A DNA stretch of 64,000 nucleotides, taken from positions 20,138,124-20,202,123 of the forward strand of contig NC_030851.1 in assembly GCF_000208745.1 (NCBI RefSeq), given 5' to 3'. The DNA comes from Theobroma cacao. Taxonomy: Eukaryota; Streptophyta; Magnoliopsida; Malvales; Malvaceae. The notes below the pieces were generated by a model that was given only the letters and a program-made list of their open reading frames with translations, had not been told where the DNA came from and made no database searches. Made by a program: the position numbers and the translations under genes. Shown here piece after piece: positions 1-11,700 of this stretch (the stretch's first letter is position 1; the number at the start of each line of letters is the position of its first letter).

Positions 1-566
1 TGGATTGTAAAGTGGATTACTCATGTGGGATTTACATGAGGGGTTTAAAGAGCTAAAACAATTGCATGGTTTTGAGAAAACGAATGCATCATGATTTCAA
101 TAAACATTCCTTATGATATGCTTGTTCCCTTCCTTGTTCATTCACTGAGTATTGTACTCACGTTTATAAAAATTCATGTTTTCAGATAGGTGACTGGTGG
201 ACCCTAGATCGAGGAGTCCCCGTAGTGCATCTCGTGGGTATGTGGCTGGCATTCGATAGTAATCCCTTTTATTGTAAATGTCTCCGCTGGAAGTCTTGGG
301 TCCTTTTGTATTGTGAAAACAATATAACAATATGAATAGTGTATGCAATGTAAATTGCTAAATACATGACTGGTATAGTGCATGTATTATATTATCGATA
401 ATGCCATTGTGTTTTGGATATGTTCACACCCGAGAAAAGGTGTGTGGGTATGCATGATATGATAAATTTGTTATGCAAAGGTAAATGGATAGGCTTGCTT
501 GGGCTTAGTGAGCTATCCTCATTGAGCTCATGCGCCGGTCATTGCTCGAGAAATTGGGTCGTGACA
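1..566 (+). mobile_element. LTR of family A, 3' end (truncated by window edge)
   Basis: This is the 3' end of a long LTR. It shares, in order, the block around the 'TTCACTCACTGAG..TACTCACG' motif, a 'CTCCGCTG' motif, a 'GCTTGCTTGGGCTTAGTG' block and the terminal 'GGGTCGTGACA' with copies at 7613-20768, 27389-30113 (reverse) and 60893-63659. It ends in CA at 566 and abuts the interior of a minus-strand gag gene. The likely right-hand TSD is attat (567-571), but the left partner lies outside the window. The other three copies are solo LTRs, so this one probably is too, which cannot be checked here. Confidence 0.75.
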
Positions 567-1330
567 ATTATCTCACAAGCTACAAAAGGACTTTGCCAAC
601 TATTAGTACCAAAAGATTCAAGAGTTTTAGTTAGAACAGTTACCTGAGAGGTTAATGCCGAAAAAGCATTTACATCATGAATTCCAGTTACTCTCCTATG
701 CATTACTTGCTCTGTTGGCCACCGGTAGTTGTTTATAGCCATCTCCTCCAACAAATCGTATGCTTCATCAATCGATTTAGCCATCAAAGCTCCTCCCATT
801 GCGGCATCAATGGTGGCTCGAACATGCCCACTAAAACCATTGTAGAAGTTTGCACCTAAAGCCACTTTGGAAGCCTATGATGAGGACACTGTCGAAGTAA
901 TTCTTTGTATCTTTCCCAAGCCTCATACAACGATTCAAAATCTTGCTGCATGAATGAGTGATGTCATTTCGCATATTTACTGTCGTAGCCGGAGGGAAGA
1001 ATTTGGCAAGAAATTTCTGAGCAAGATCATCCCATGTTGTTATGGAGCTAGTAAAGAGTGCATTTAGCCACACCTTAGCTTCATCCCTCAATGAGAAGGG
1101 AAAAAGCCTCAATTGAATTGTGTCATTTGTGACACCATTGTGCTTGAACGTGTCACAAATCTCCAAGAAGTTTGATATATGGCCATTTGGATCATCACTT
1201 GGAAGACCCCAAAACTGAACCGATGTTTGAATCATGGTGATGATAGCTGGCTTGATTTCAAAATTGTTTGCTTGAATAGCTAACCTTCGAATGCTCGATG
1301 GAATTCCATGTACCAAAGGAACAGCATAAT
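567..1330 (-). pseudogene. Decayed Athila-type gag gene
   Basis: Gag is the capsid-like structural protein of Ty3/gypsy retrotransposons. Two overlapping reading frames cover it: about 1316 to 831 and 865 to 567, read downward. The first contains the typical plant gag run 'DDPNGHISNFLEICDTF', 'WLNALF' and 'FLAKFFPP'. The second has 'EAYDLLEEMAINNYRWP' and 'DVNAFSALTSQVTVL', both familiar from Athila gag. A frameshift near 870-960 separates them, so the gene is dead. The C-terminal part, where the zinc knuckle would sit, is cut off by the LTR ending at 566. The assignment is by recognition of conserved gag blocks only. Confidence 0.8.
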
Positions 1331-1584
1331 CCCTTAAGCAATGATTGTTAGCTACTACACACTCTTGGATTTGTTGTTCACCCTATTGATCAACCATTGT
1401 ATTTACTGGAGTAAACATCTTGTTGAAGTCTGCGAAATGTTTGGTCAATTTCTGGATCACACAGGATAGTTTCCAAGTTGTTTGCTCTTCTCATACAACA
1501 GCTAAACACAACTGCAAAACAAAAATAAACTTAAATTAAGACTAATCCATAAAATTTTAATATTAGCAAATAACGATGAAAACA

Positions 1585-1605
1585 CAATCCCCAACAACAA
1601 TGCCA
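1585..1605 (-). promoter_or_regulatory. Primer-binding site (tRNA-Asp type, degenerate)
   Basis: On the minus strand the site reads TGGCATTGTTGTTGGGGATT, a few bases inside the LTR edge. It differs at a few positions from the tRNA-Asp-type site TGGCGCCGTTGCCGGGGAT that is characteristic of Athila-lineage elements. The better preserved equivalent in element C2 is near 38059-38077. Confidence 0.65.
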
Positions 1606-1611
1606 AAAACT

Positions 1612-3436
1612 TGTTGTCGATTTTGCACATGCAAGTATACATATTGAACAAGTAATATAGTGATGAAGTAAAGTATCATTCCCATGGGGATTTGTTCCTA
1701 AATTTTTACTGAGTACTAAAATCTTATAACAAATTAATTAAAATCTTATAACAAATTAATCTTATTTAAGTAATCGAAATTTGCAAAAAATTAATTAAAA
1801 CCATATTAAAATAAACACTAAATTAACTAACAAACTAACTAAGTTGAGAAAAGTAGTATATTAAAGACCTAGGATTATGGGTTCATTCAACATTTCATCT
1901 GATACCAGCTTTTCTTGTTATTTATCTTTCCTGGGTGGTTTTACTAACCTAGAACTCAAAATTATGGACAAGTCTCCATCGAGTTGCTTGTGCAAATACC
2001 TAACTTAATTAGTTCACTATATGTCTATAGGAATCAATTAAATTAAGTTCATTAAGCAAGTGTCCTAATGTGGCTATGTATGGCAATTAGCTTATGTCTA
2101 CCCAAATCGTGAATCATATCACCTAAGTGACGTGAACATACACTATTCAAACCTTAATCCAATCTAAAATCTCTCTGTCGAGTCTCAATTAGATTCACAA
2201 ATCAGTTAATTGTTGGCTAAGCAATCAAAAGCATTAAAAACATATTTGAATAAGCAAAACTACACCCATTCATGATAAATAAAAGAGAAACAAATATTCA
2301 AACTACATGTTGAAATCCACCTCAATCCTAGAAGGATAATTTAGCTCATAATAACTAATCAAAACAACATCCAAAGAAATTTAGCCATGAATCCATGTCA
2401 AAGAAAATAAACGAAACACAAAAGTAGAGAAAAAAACTAAAAGAAAATAAAAGAAACACAAAAGTAGGGAAAAAAACTAAGTGTTGAAGCTTCACAATCT
2501 CAATTCTCTTTCAAATTCTCTTGTTTTCTTGCTTTGTTATTGGCTCCAAATCTCCAGAATAGTTGGTTGTTGCCTCCCCCTTAAAACCTTTGAAAAAGGT
2601 CCCTTAAATAGGATCCAAGTAACCTAATTTCCAAAATCCCATCAAATTTTTATTTTTGGAAGATCGCCTAATGCCGCAACCTTGATTTCTTTGCACTGTG
2701 GCACTGGATTTTTGCTATAGTAGTGCTGCAATGCTACTTCTCCAACACTACAGCACTGAGCTCTTGGGAAAATTGTATGGTGAGCTTCATTTCGCCAGCA
2801 CTGCAGTAGTCTATCAACTTCGAACATGATTTTCACTTGATCTTGTCTGAACTAAGAAATGTGGTAAACATAAAAGTTGTATTCTTGTCTCTTATCTGTC
2901 AAATGGCTTAAGAATCATGTAAATTGGACTCTGGATTGAAAGATATACTGCAAATACTGCATTATGTTTAGTCCATGCATACTACTGCAGTGCTCTAAAT
3001 TAGACAAATATTTTGACCATGATCCAATCCGAACTTGGTAAAGTAGTAAACATAAATTTGTTAGCCCTTCTTCTTAGAAGTCTAGAGGTCTAAGAATCAC
3101 TTCATTTGGAGTTCTGTAGATAAAGATACGGTCAAAATACCACAACATATACAAATGAAAGAACCACCATACTTCACGAATTTTCATTAAATGAGCATTT
3201 TTCAACAAATTTCTTACAAAAGTAATAAGAAAAATTACCAATACTACTCTTAAAGTAATTTAAAACAAAAAAACATAAAATTTAATTAAAATAACTTAAA
3301 TTAACTACTCAATTAAATAATCAAACTTAAACTAGAAAAAGACTTAAAATACTACGATTCAAACCTAAAATCTCAAAGATCTAACTACTTAAGCCCCCAA
3401 AATGTGTCAAAATAACTCTATATAATAGAGTTATCA
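1612..3436 (-). repeat. LTR of Athila-like element C1
   Basis: The LTR runs from TGTTG (1612) to the tip 'GAGTTATCA' (3436). Its outer end carries the near-perfect palindrome ATAACTCTAT..ATAGAGTTAT (3412-3434) found at every LTR tip of this type in the window. It contains a short local duplication (about 1720-1760), two diverged copies of a 'GTAAACATAAA..TTGT' module (about 2850-3130) and a cluster of short palindromes near 2690-2995. The minus-strand reading frame at 2642-2836 falls inside this LTR and has no recognisable product. Confidence 0.65.
2690..2995. repeat. Cluster of CACTGCAGTG-like palindromes in LTR
   Basis: Several variants of an AGCACTGCAGTGCT-type motif occur here, for example 'GTGCTGCAATGCTAC', 'CACTACAGCACTG', 'AGCACTGCAGTAG' and 'ACTACTGCAGTGCTC'. 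They punctuate the LTR at irregular spacing. Confidence 0.55.
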
Positions 3437-3832
3437 ACTAGGCAAATTGATAATCAAAAAAGTTGTATCCCTTCCTCTTATATTTCTAATGGTCCAAAAA
3501 TCATATCAATTGGACTTTTGTAGCAAGAGTTATGCCCAAAATACCAAAGCATGTTTAGTAAAAATGTACACCTAGCCATCCTTACGCAATTCACTTTCTT
3601 AAATCTTTATGCACTTGAGAACCTTTAAAACAAACATTAAATCAATAATGGCTCAAATTAGGACTTTTAACATAAAAATGAGCTAAAATTACTCTAATTA
3701 AAGTAGTTCAACATGCACTAAACTTAATAACGAAAAGCATAAAAACTAACTAAAATTACTTAAAAACACAAGGACTTAGCTATTTTTAATAATCAAAATG
3801 TGGAAAAATAACTCTATATCATAGAGTTATCA
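3437..3832 (-). repeat. Fragment of a second Athila-like LTR
   Basis: This stretch aligns in the same orientation with the last 400 bases of the LTR at 1612-3436. Shared blocks include the 'GTTGTA..CTTCTCTTA' and 'CAAAATACCA' regions, and both end in the tip palindrome (3808-3830) and 'TTATCA'. It is best read as the 5' end of an older LTR that was split when C1 inserted; the other half would lie left of the window. Confidence 0.55.
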
Positions 3833-3959
3833 ATACCCTAGCTGAATTATAGATTTCAATTATCTTTAAGAAATAAGGTTGCCTTACATAGAAACTTTAA
3901 GCAATTAGGATGGTTTGAATATTTGAGCTTAAATAGGAATTAGTATGTGCAACTAGCAT

Positions 3960-4860
3960 GAATTTTTTATCATAGGTTTAGTATTGATGGAAGTGACGAG
4001 GTATCCCATTGTGAAAAGTTCATCACCTATATCATGGGCCAAAAGATCACCATCGCTGCTCCCATCCTTGGACAAATCCTTAAGTTAGACGAATCTGGAG
4101 CTATAAGTCATGTTCAAACAAACCTAAGAGAAGAAGTCCTATTTCGAGAAACCTTTAATTATCTTGCATCTACTGCCAAAGGCACTACGAATGCGATCAT
4201 GTTACCTTTCTTTTATTACATTCTTCATTTGATTGTGGCCTGGACCATTAAACCAATAGGCATTAAATACTCATTGGTCAAAAGTCAGGAAATGTCATTG
4301 ATGCACCACACTAAGAGAAACACCAAAATCAATCTCTCAAAATTCATATTCTTTAATATGATGAAAGTTATTACTGGTGCTAGGAAGCAATTAATTTATG
4401 TCATGGTGATTAATCAAATCATTGACTTTCATGGTCAAAATACTAATGTGACCCTCCTACCTTTCACCCAATACACATTACCATCAATAGTCATATAATC
4501 AGAAAATTAGGCTATGAACTTAGAGGTGATCAATGGGTTCCAAAAAGGCATGCACTAAAGGAAAGTGATAAGGGAGAAAAAGAGGAAGAAAGGGGGTGGA
4601 AAAGAAGAAGAAAGCGAAAATGAGGAAAAAGCTTATGAACAACTAGCTACAGCAAGTGATGCCCATAACATCCCTACTTTTAAGCGAACATTGAATGGTC
4701 TTATGAATTATATGGCAAACATGGAGATTCATCTAATAGCTAGGATAAAATCATCGCACATTTCGTTGTTGGATAGGATTTATGCTCTCAACACATGAGT
4801 CGTCACTTTGCAAAATGATTTCTACTCCGCTATGGATTCATCATCATTTTCGCCTCCTAG
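3960..4860 (+). pseudogene. Env-like / plant transposon-protein domain ORF of an Athila-like element
   Basis: The longest open stretch (4034-4498, 154 residues) resembles the protein of unknown biochemical role found downstream of pol in Athila elements, annotated in plants as ATHILA ORF-1 or 'putative plant transposon protein'. Recognisable parts are the stretch around 'LHLIVAWTIKPIG' and a C-terminal 'LIYVMVINQIIDF..LLPFTQY' block. After the stop at 4496 the family sequence resumes in another frame ('YELRGDQWVP'), then a Lys/Glu-rich segment follows at 4565-4798. At least two frame breaks are therefore present. The start is unclear because domain-like sequence begins upstream of the Met at 4034. 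It lies on the opposite strand from C1 and belongs to a separate element. Confidence 0.6.
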
Positions 4861-5760
4861 ACCACCATCATCATCATGAGCTCATGGGATACATGTTACA
4901 TTTTTTGCTTTGAAAAGTCTTTAGTTGGATGGCTAGTACATTTACATAACATTTGCATTTTCATTTGTCTTTGGTAATGACACTTGGGTTCCTTGTTTTG
5001 TTAATTGTGGATGGTTAATGTTTTGTTTAGTTGGATGGTTGATGTTTTGACAACCTTGTGCTTCTTCTCATTAGTCCATTATCCCTTACTTTCCTTTGCT
5101 AAGTATGTATACATATTCTCTTTGGTTAATGACTTCCAGCATATTGTTACTTGAAAATGTTGGTATATTGGTGATGTGGCTATCGATGTGGCTAATATTG
5201 GTATGAAGTTCCTAATATCTAAGCTTTTAAATTGATTTTGCTATTTGAAAATGCCATTCTTTTTTATATAACGAAAAGAGGAGAATAATTTCAAGAAATT
5301 TGTCAAACCTTATAGTTCTCAAGCATAATGTTTTTAAACCTAACATTGAGATTTTTTAACTCAAATATTTTTCAAACTCAATAGAAAGCAAGGGAGTGTT
5401 TCTATAAAGACCTCAATAATTTTTAAAACATCCAAACAAAACATTCAAACTCTTAGATTTAGAGGGAACTTTACTTCAAATTTGCAAATTTACTCATTAT
5501 TTTTGTCATATCTTAAAAGGGAGATTGTTAGCTTTAAAATTGGTCATGTTTTGAAATGTCTAAAACAAATGATCAAAAATTGCGAACATAAGACTTTAAA
5601 ATGCTTCAAAAACCTCTTGAATGATAAAATGAAAATGGTTAAGTGTTTGAACAAAGTAAAGCTCAAAAATGGCTAAAAAACAAGTGTTTAAGCTGTAAGT
5701 ATTGAGACCTTCTCTTGAAGTTTCAATACTTTGCTAATAGAAACTAATATACTAAAATGC
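4861..5760 (+). other. Non-coding 3' region of the env-like element
   Basis: AT-rich sequence without a convincing gene links the env-like relic to the tandem repeats at 5768. The small frame at 5482-5676 is Lys-rich and low in complexity, and I do not regard it as a gene. Confidence 0.4.
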
Positions 5761-5767
5761 TCAATCA

Positions 5768-6155
5768 AAAGTATCGAGACTTATGTAGTAAGTCTTGAGA
5801 ATTTTCAACTTGAGAGCAAAAATTGAGCTTCAAGTGCAAAAGTATCGAGAGTTAATTCATAAGTCTTGAGACTTTTCAACCTAAGATCAAAAATTGATAC
5901 AAGAGCAAAAGTATTGAGACACAAGGAAATTTCAAAAGTATATAAACCTAATAAAAAAGTCTCAATCAAGTCTTTTCAACTCAAGAGCAAAATTGAGCTT
6001 TAAAGGCAAAAGTATCAAGACTTTGTTCATAAGTCTTGAGACCTTTCAACCCGAGATCAAAAATTGAGTTACAAGGGCAAAAGTATTAAGGCACAAGGAA
6101 ATTTTAAAAGTATCAAGACCCACTATGGAAGTCTCGATACCTCATTCAAACCAGG
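5768..6155. repeat. Tandem repeat, about 70 bp unit, in element 3' region
   Basis: About five diverged units each begin near 'AAAAGTATCGAGAC' and continue through 'AAGTCTTGAGAC', 'TTTTCAAC' and 'AGATCAAAAATTGAG'. Units alternate in a higher-order A-B-C pattern, with 'GACACAAGGAAATTT' recurring in every third one. GTATCGAGAC also appears inverted as GTCTCGATAC at about 6140, so units can pair with each other. Confidence 0.65.
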
Positions 6156-6178
6156 AAAACATGGTACCAGGAAAGTAT

Positions 6179-6478
6179 TCATCACTCTATGATATAGAGT
6201 TATTTGTTCTTAATTTTAGCTATTAAGTTGCTAGGTTCTTGAGTTTTAGCATAGATTTGAAGTATTTTTAGTTTTTATTTAATTATAGTTAATTATGTTA
6301 GGTCAATTGAATTTAGATTATTTTAAGCTAAGTTAGATGTTAAGTTGCTTAAGAAAATCTACTACTGATTAAATTTTGCTTTTGTAGGTGTACTTTGAAA
6401 AAATACTTTTAATTAGACTAGGAGAGCACATTCTAAGTGCATACTTCCACTACACATGTTGCGGTTTTCTGAGCATAA
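6179..6478 (+). repeat. Athila-like LTR, 5' end, plus strand
   Basis: Sequence starting at 6179 carries the LTR tip palindrome (6181-6203, ATCACTCTAT..ATAGAGTTAT) and continues with plus-strand LTR sequence. It is probably the 3' LTR of the env-like relic. It is cut off after about 300 bp, at the CACTA terminus. I found no clear polypurine tract before it. Confidence 0.55.
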
Positions 6479-6499
6479 TTACTAAAAAATTAGGTTTTA

Positions 6500-6860
6500 C
6501 CATCAGAAAAATCCGTCAATAATCAGTCAAAACTACCCTATCAATAATAAGTTTCCATCAATATTTTAAAATTCCATTGGTAACATCACCAACTAAAATT
6601 TTCGTCGATAAAGTCACCAATCAAAAGTTTTACTGTCATAAATCTGTTGGTAATGTAACAACGACTCTCGTGATCGGTGAAGTCATTGGTAATTTATCGA
6701 CGAATTTACCTACGAAATTAGCAACTAAAATTTTTTTCATGTTCTATCGATAATGTGTATTATTCAGTCAGTAATGAAACAAATTCCATTGATAATAAAA
6801 ATAAGATACGTCGATATTAAAAGAATTCCATTGATAATTTCGTTAGTAATAATTAACTTT
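6500..6860. repeat. CACTA subterminal repeats
   Basis: Many diverged direct and inverted copies of a 10-15 bp motif of the type CCGTCGGTAAT / ATTACCGACGG occur, for example 'ATCCGTCAATAATC', 'ATTTTCGTCGATAAAG' and 'CGACGAATTTACCTACG'. Such arrays bind the element-encoded TNPA-type protein in En/Spm elements. Confidence 0.7.
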
Positions 6861-7098
6861 CCGTAATTTTTTTATTTTGTGTTTCTTGCATTGAATAATA
6901 ATAATATTAATATATTAAAAGTAATAATTTTGTTCAAAAAATTACTCCAAATATTTTAAAAATTAAAAAAGAAATGTTATCTCAAAATCAATGAAAAACA
7001 TTAATATAAGGAATCTACAGCACAACGAAAGGGAATTATGATTGTCCATCAGCGAAATCATTAGAAATGGGAGATTGTTGTTGTGACTCAAGGTACAA

Positions 7099-7612
7099 CT
7101 ACTGTGATGATGAAGACCTACCAACTGGATCTAGAAGCCTCTCAAGGATAACCTTCATGATGAACTTAATATCATGCACGTCAATCTTCAACTCTTTCAC
7201 ATCATGCTTCATTTCTTGGTAACCCTCAGGTTCAAATAATGAAACTCGTGTAGTAGCAATAGAAGGCATCAGACCATAGGTAGACTCAAATGTCACAATT
7301 AGGGCAAATAGTGTAGCAAGTCACATCTTGGTGCTAAACTCGTAGATGTGGGTTCGAGCGATTTGCGACCCTCTAATTGACTCTGACCATGCTATAGGAT
7401 TGAACTCTAGTTGGCATGATGGATCATAACGTACTTTTGCAAAAGAGCAGATGTATAAGATTCTTACAAATAGAAAAGAAAATGACATTATATATTAATG
7501 AAATTGTTAAGTAACATATACACATATTCAATAATATAATTAAAATATGTTAACTCATTTCTATTACTTACATTAACAGTCCTCGACTTGTTATCGACAA
7601 ACTCGTCAGTAC
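7099..7612 (-). pseudogene. CACTA TNPA-like (Transposase_24) C-terminal relic
   Basis: On the minus strand, 7606 down to about 7570 encodes 'DEFVDNKSRTVN'. This matches the 'KDGxFVDxKSR' motif of plant Ptta/En/Spm transposase proteins (Transposase_24). A splice-donor-like GTAAG follows, and the C-terminal part continues at about 7440-7099 with an open 65-residue stretch that ends in a Ser-rich tail. The upstream half of the motif lies on the far side of the inserted LTR, at about 20770-20840, and joins in frame once the insert and one TSD copy are removed. At least one in-frame stop (about 7315) shows decay. The two-exon model is inference. Confidence 0.6.
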
Positions 7613-8004
7613 TGTGAGACCTTGACCTTTATAGACTCATAGTTAGTAATATACGCGATATCCCTTGTTAGGGGTAATTTCGTCATTTCTTTAGTGAGCC
7701 CATAAAAGTAAGATTTTAAACAATATTATGGTCTAAGTAGACCTAAGGTATAAATGAATGATGAAAATATGGGTAAAATGACAAGGAAACAAAAATTTTG
7801 ATGATTTTCACGATAGGGGCAAAATGGTCATTTTTCACCTTAAGTTAGAATTTTTAAGTTTTCATGAACTCGAGCATTTCTAGACCATTATGGACCTTGT
7901 CCTAGAGTCAAAAAAGTAAAAAGATTGCATAAAAGATTGGAGGAGAATAAGCTAATTTGTGGAGGGGCATTTTGGTAATTTAAGTGGAGTGGATAAGCTT
8001 GGGC

Positions 8005-8011
8005 TATAAAT
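8005..8011 (+). promoter_or_regulatory. Candidate LTR TATA box
   Basis: TATAAAT sits in 'GGGCTATAAATGTCTC', about 390 bases into the LTR and just upstream of a CT-rich leader. The same context ('GCTATAAATATC') is conserved on the minus strand of copy A3 at about 29618-29625, which supports it as the family promoter. This is inference from position and conservation. Confidence 0.45.
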
Positions 8012-8759
8012 GTCTCTTTCTTCTAGCAGCTTCTACATTCTCCAATAGCTCTTCTTCTTCTTCTTCTTCTCTTTCACATTGCTTCCCAATCTCCAGGAAA
8101 GCTTAATAAGAAAGCTCCACAACCTTCCTTAAATAGCTCCAAATTTCATGCTTTTGGTGCACCCTTTCCATAAACCCTTGTGCTCTTCCACTCTCTCTCT
8201 TTAAAACCCTTGAAAAATCCCACTTCCATACTTTCTCTCACTAGCTAGGTGTTTAGAGAGAGAAAGAGAAAGAAAGCCTCTATAATAGCTTGGAAAAACT
8301 ATTGGAAAGAATTTTAAAATTTCAAGGCTATCAAGGTGAACATTAAATTAAAGTTGATTTTAAATGTTGAGGGTGGCTAATGATTAGGCTTGTGAATGTT
8401 TTACAGTAGGATGTTTATTCATTTTAGAGTGGTTAAGGTAGTGAATATAGATAGCCATTTAAATGGCAATTGAAAGCTAGCTAAGAGATAGCTTTTAGAA
8501 TTTGTAAGTATGTGGCTTGAATTAATGGTGATGCTAATGTGATGATAGGTTCCAAAGAAGCCACACCATCCCAATTGGACCATTAGTGAAGTTAGAGTCG
8601 ATTAAAGACTCAACAATACTGGTGAGTGGACTTGCATTTCAAAATTTGTTTTGGGATTGTGAATGCAATTGTACAAACATTTGAAAGATTTTATCCATTT
8701 TTCTTTGAAAATGTACCTTGGGAACAAGCCTTTGGTAAAGTGATTTTATATTGTGAAAT

Positions 8760-11700
8760 TGCAAGAACCTCTCCTCGGTCGCTGCCGGTGTCCAAGACTT
8801 CTGGAAAAAACCCGCCAAGTCTCGAACAAGCCTGTCTAGAATTTGCTCGTTAATCCACTACATTCAATCACCATATAATATTGATACTTTCATATAAAAA
8901 ATTGAACCATAAATATAAAAATCAATGCAAACTTTTTCCTTTTGTTCATAAGTATATGCATTAAAATCTATGATCTCCAAATTAATGCTTATATAAAAAT
9001 TTAGAATTTGTTTACAACTTAATAAATAAAATGCTACGACTTGACATCTAACAGCGGAACGACTAAGAATAAAATGCTAAGAGATGCTTTTACCTATTCA
9101 CGGTGGACTGAACGCGTCATTGACTACACGCTAGGTTGAACCCTATCTGCAAAAGGGGAAATAAAACGGTGTGAGTCTCATAGACTCAATGGTAATCATC
9201 GATTCAGTGAGTAGGGCGTAGATGGGAAACAAGCAAATGGCAGATCAGTTGAATATAAAAATGCAAGATTTTAAAAGCAATTCGTTTCAAACGAGGGTTT
9301 GTGCCTTATATAAAAATCGAGAATTTCTTATAAAGTATAAATAATCAAGGTAATAAAATTTTTCGCATCAAAATATATTAATAATCATTTTTGAATCAAA
9401 TCAATAAAATTTAGAAAGCTCCCGCGAAACCAAATAATATTTAAAATCATGCCCAAATCATAACTCGCCCCATATGCGAGGAATTACAGATTCATTTCAC
9501 AGATAAACAAATAGAGGAGCTACGAAAAACCGTTTAATTCCTTTTTCACCATGCAAAGAAATATAATTCATAATGTTAAAACTTATTTCAACTCATATAA
9601 AACCATTACATTTTTGTCAAAAATAAACAACATGGTTTATGACTTTCTTAAAAACTTGGCTTGTGCCAAAATCATTCTCATACACGATTGTCAGGGATAC
9701 CTTGGCCTGGGGCTATCCCAACCGAATTTGCCAAGCCTGTTAAAAAGTCATGTACGCATAAATCATATTTTTATTTTAAAAACATAGTCGTTCCTTTGCA
9801 TTGGCTGAGTTCACCCTCACGTGGTGGTTTGGCTTGAAGTGAACTCTAAAGTTGTACCTCGGGAGTTACCCTACACGCCTCTCCAACCGAGGTAAGAATA
9901 TAACTAGATTATGTGCCCCTCTAATAGGCTGGTCCACAGAACCCACCCACTACAGCAAGCTAAACCCACCATACAATAAAATTTGCAATAGCATGACATG
10001 GCAATTATTTCACAATCCAACCTCTCAAGGCTAAATACACAGTTCATATATTTCAACACAAATACCAATTCAGCCATTCATGCAAATATTGTCATAAGCC
10101 ATTCAATTCAAAAAACAATTTATAACACAACAAGTAGCAATTTCCAATTACTCTTGGATTTCTTGGTTAAAATGAAATCATCTTTTAAAATAATTCAAAT
10201 TTGATCTTCAAGGGGATATTTTAAATCTTTCTCAAAATATCGGTCCCCATATCACGTTAAAACTCTCTTTTCGTAAAATGTTCATTGTAAATATTTGCAT
10301 GATATTTTGTATCAAATAGCATGGTGAATATGTAATAAATTTCATGAATGCACACCACACACAATAAGGCACAATTTCCTTTGATGAAAATCTTTTCGAA
10401 AAGCTTGTTTCCCGATTTAAAACACTTTACGTCTAATATATATATATCTATATATATATATATATTTCAAATGATTTCTAAAAATAACTTACACCCACAA
10501 TTCCTTAAAATTCTATCAACGCATGCTTTCCATAAATTATGCACTTCACGTAAAATATACGTACATGTATATATATATACAGAATTTTTAAAATTGACAC
10601 CCCCTACTCACCTCATAATAATGGGATATTACCTCACTATTGATTCGTACAAGTATATAATTATTCCTATTTGTCGGTCACATACTTCATTCGGCACGCC
10701 TCCACCACAAACTTTCCTAGCAACAATTTAAACTCAGTATACTTAATCACACATTTATATGGGTAGCAACTTAATTAAAAATTCCTTAAGCAACTTGCAT
10801 ATTTTTCATTCAAAATATGCACAATATTAAACTACCCATAAATCTTAAAATATAGCATTAACTTACCATTGGGCCTTTTTCATTTCTTTATGACCTTTGG
10901 GCCCTCTCCATGGGCTTCTCCATTTTTCCTATTTGGGTTAAGCCCATTTATTTTTATTTCTTATTGGGCCATGCCCACTTATTTTCTATTAGGTTATGCC
11001 CATTTATTTTCTATTTGGGCCATGCCCATTGTTTATTTTCTATTTCTTTTCTTTTCTTTTCTTTTTCTTTCTTTTTCTCTCTTCCACCGTCACTCCCTTC
11101 ACCACCATGTCTTCCTCTTTTCACCACCGTGGCTTCCTTTCTTCCTTTCCTCTCAAAAACGATCACCAAAAGCCTCATTTTCTCACCCTTTTTACTGTCA
11201 TTTTCTGCTCTAAAATTAGCAGATTTCTAGGTCAATTTCTAGTAACAAAACTTCTCAATTTTGGCAACACAAAGCTGTCCAATTTTCCTGCATAAACTAC
11301 CAGCAAACAGCTCCAATTTTTTTGCACAAATTCACACAATTTCAGCAGCAAAAACCTTGAATTTTCAGCACCAAAATCAGCCATAAAAACCTCAAAAATT
11401 TCAGCAATTAACCTAAAAAAAAATCAGCTTTCTTACCTCAAATTTTTCAGCTTTTTCTTCCTCCACAAATTGCAGCAAAAAGCTCTCTTTTCCTCCCTCA
11501 AAGTGCAGCAAAATCGTGCCAAGAAAAGAGTAGAATTTTTTTGTTCTTTTTCTCTTCCTCTCCCACGATTTTTCTTTCTCTCCCTTTTTCTTTTCATTTC
11601 TTTCTTCCACTCTCAACCGACTTAACTTTTCTCTACTTTCTTTATTCTTTTGTTCAGCCTTTGGGTCCTTTCTTTCCTCTTCATAATGGACTTCTCTTGT

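Larger units (their letters stand above)
567..3436 (-). mobile_element. Athila-like Ty3/gypsy retrotransposon C1, 5' part
   Basis: Read on the minus strand, this segment runs LTR (3436 to 1612), primer-binding site (1605 to 1585), then gag (about 1330 to 567). The rest of the element lies beyond the family-A LTR at 1-566, which interrupts gag. Athila assignment rests on the gag sequence, the tRNA-Asp-type primer-binding site and the LTR tip palindrome. It appears inserted in an older LTR of the same type, because 3437-3832 repeats the end of that LTR in the same orientation. Confidence 0.7.
6479..7612 (-). mobile_element. CACTA (En/Spm-type) transposon, 3' terminal part
   Basis: The left edge has a degenerate CACTA terminus ('TTACTAAAAAATTAGG' in place of CACTACAAAAAATTAGG). 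About 380 bp of subterminal repeats follow, then the C-terminal end of a minus-strand transposase gene. The element is interrupted at 7612 by a family-A LTR and resumes at 20769. The exact terminus and its 3-bp TSD cannot be fixed by eye. Confidence 0.65.
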
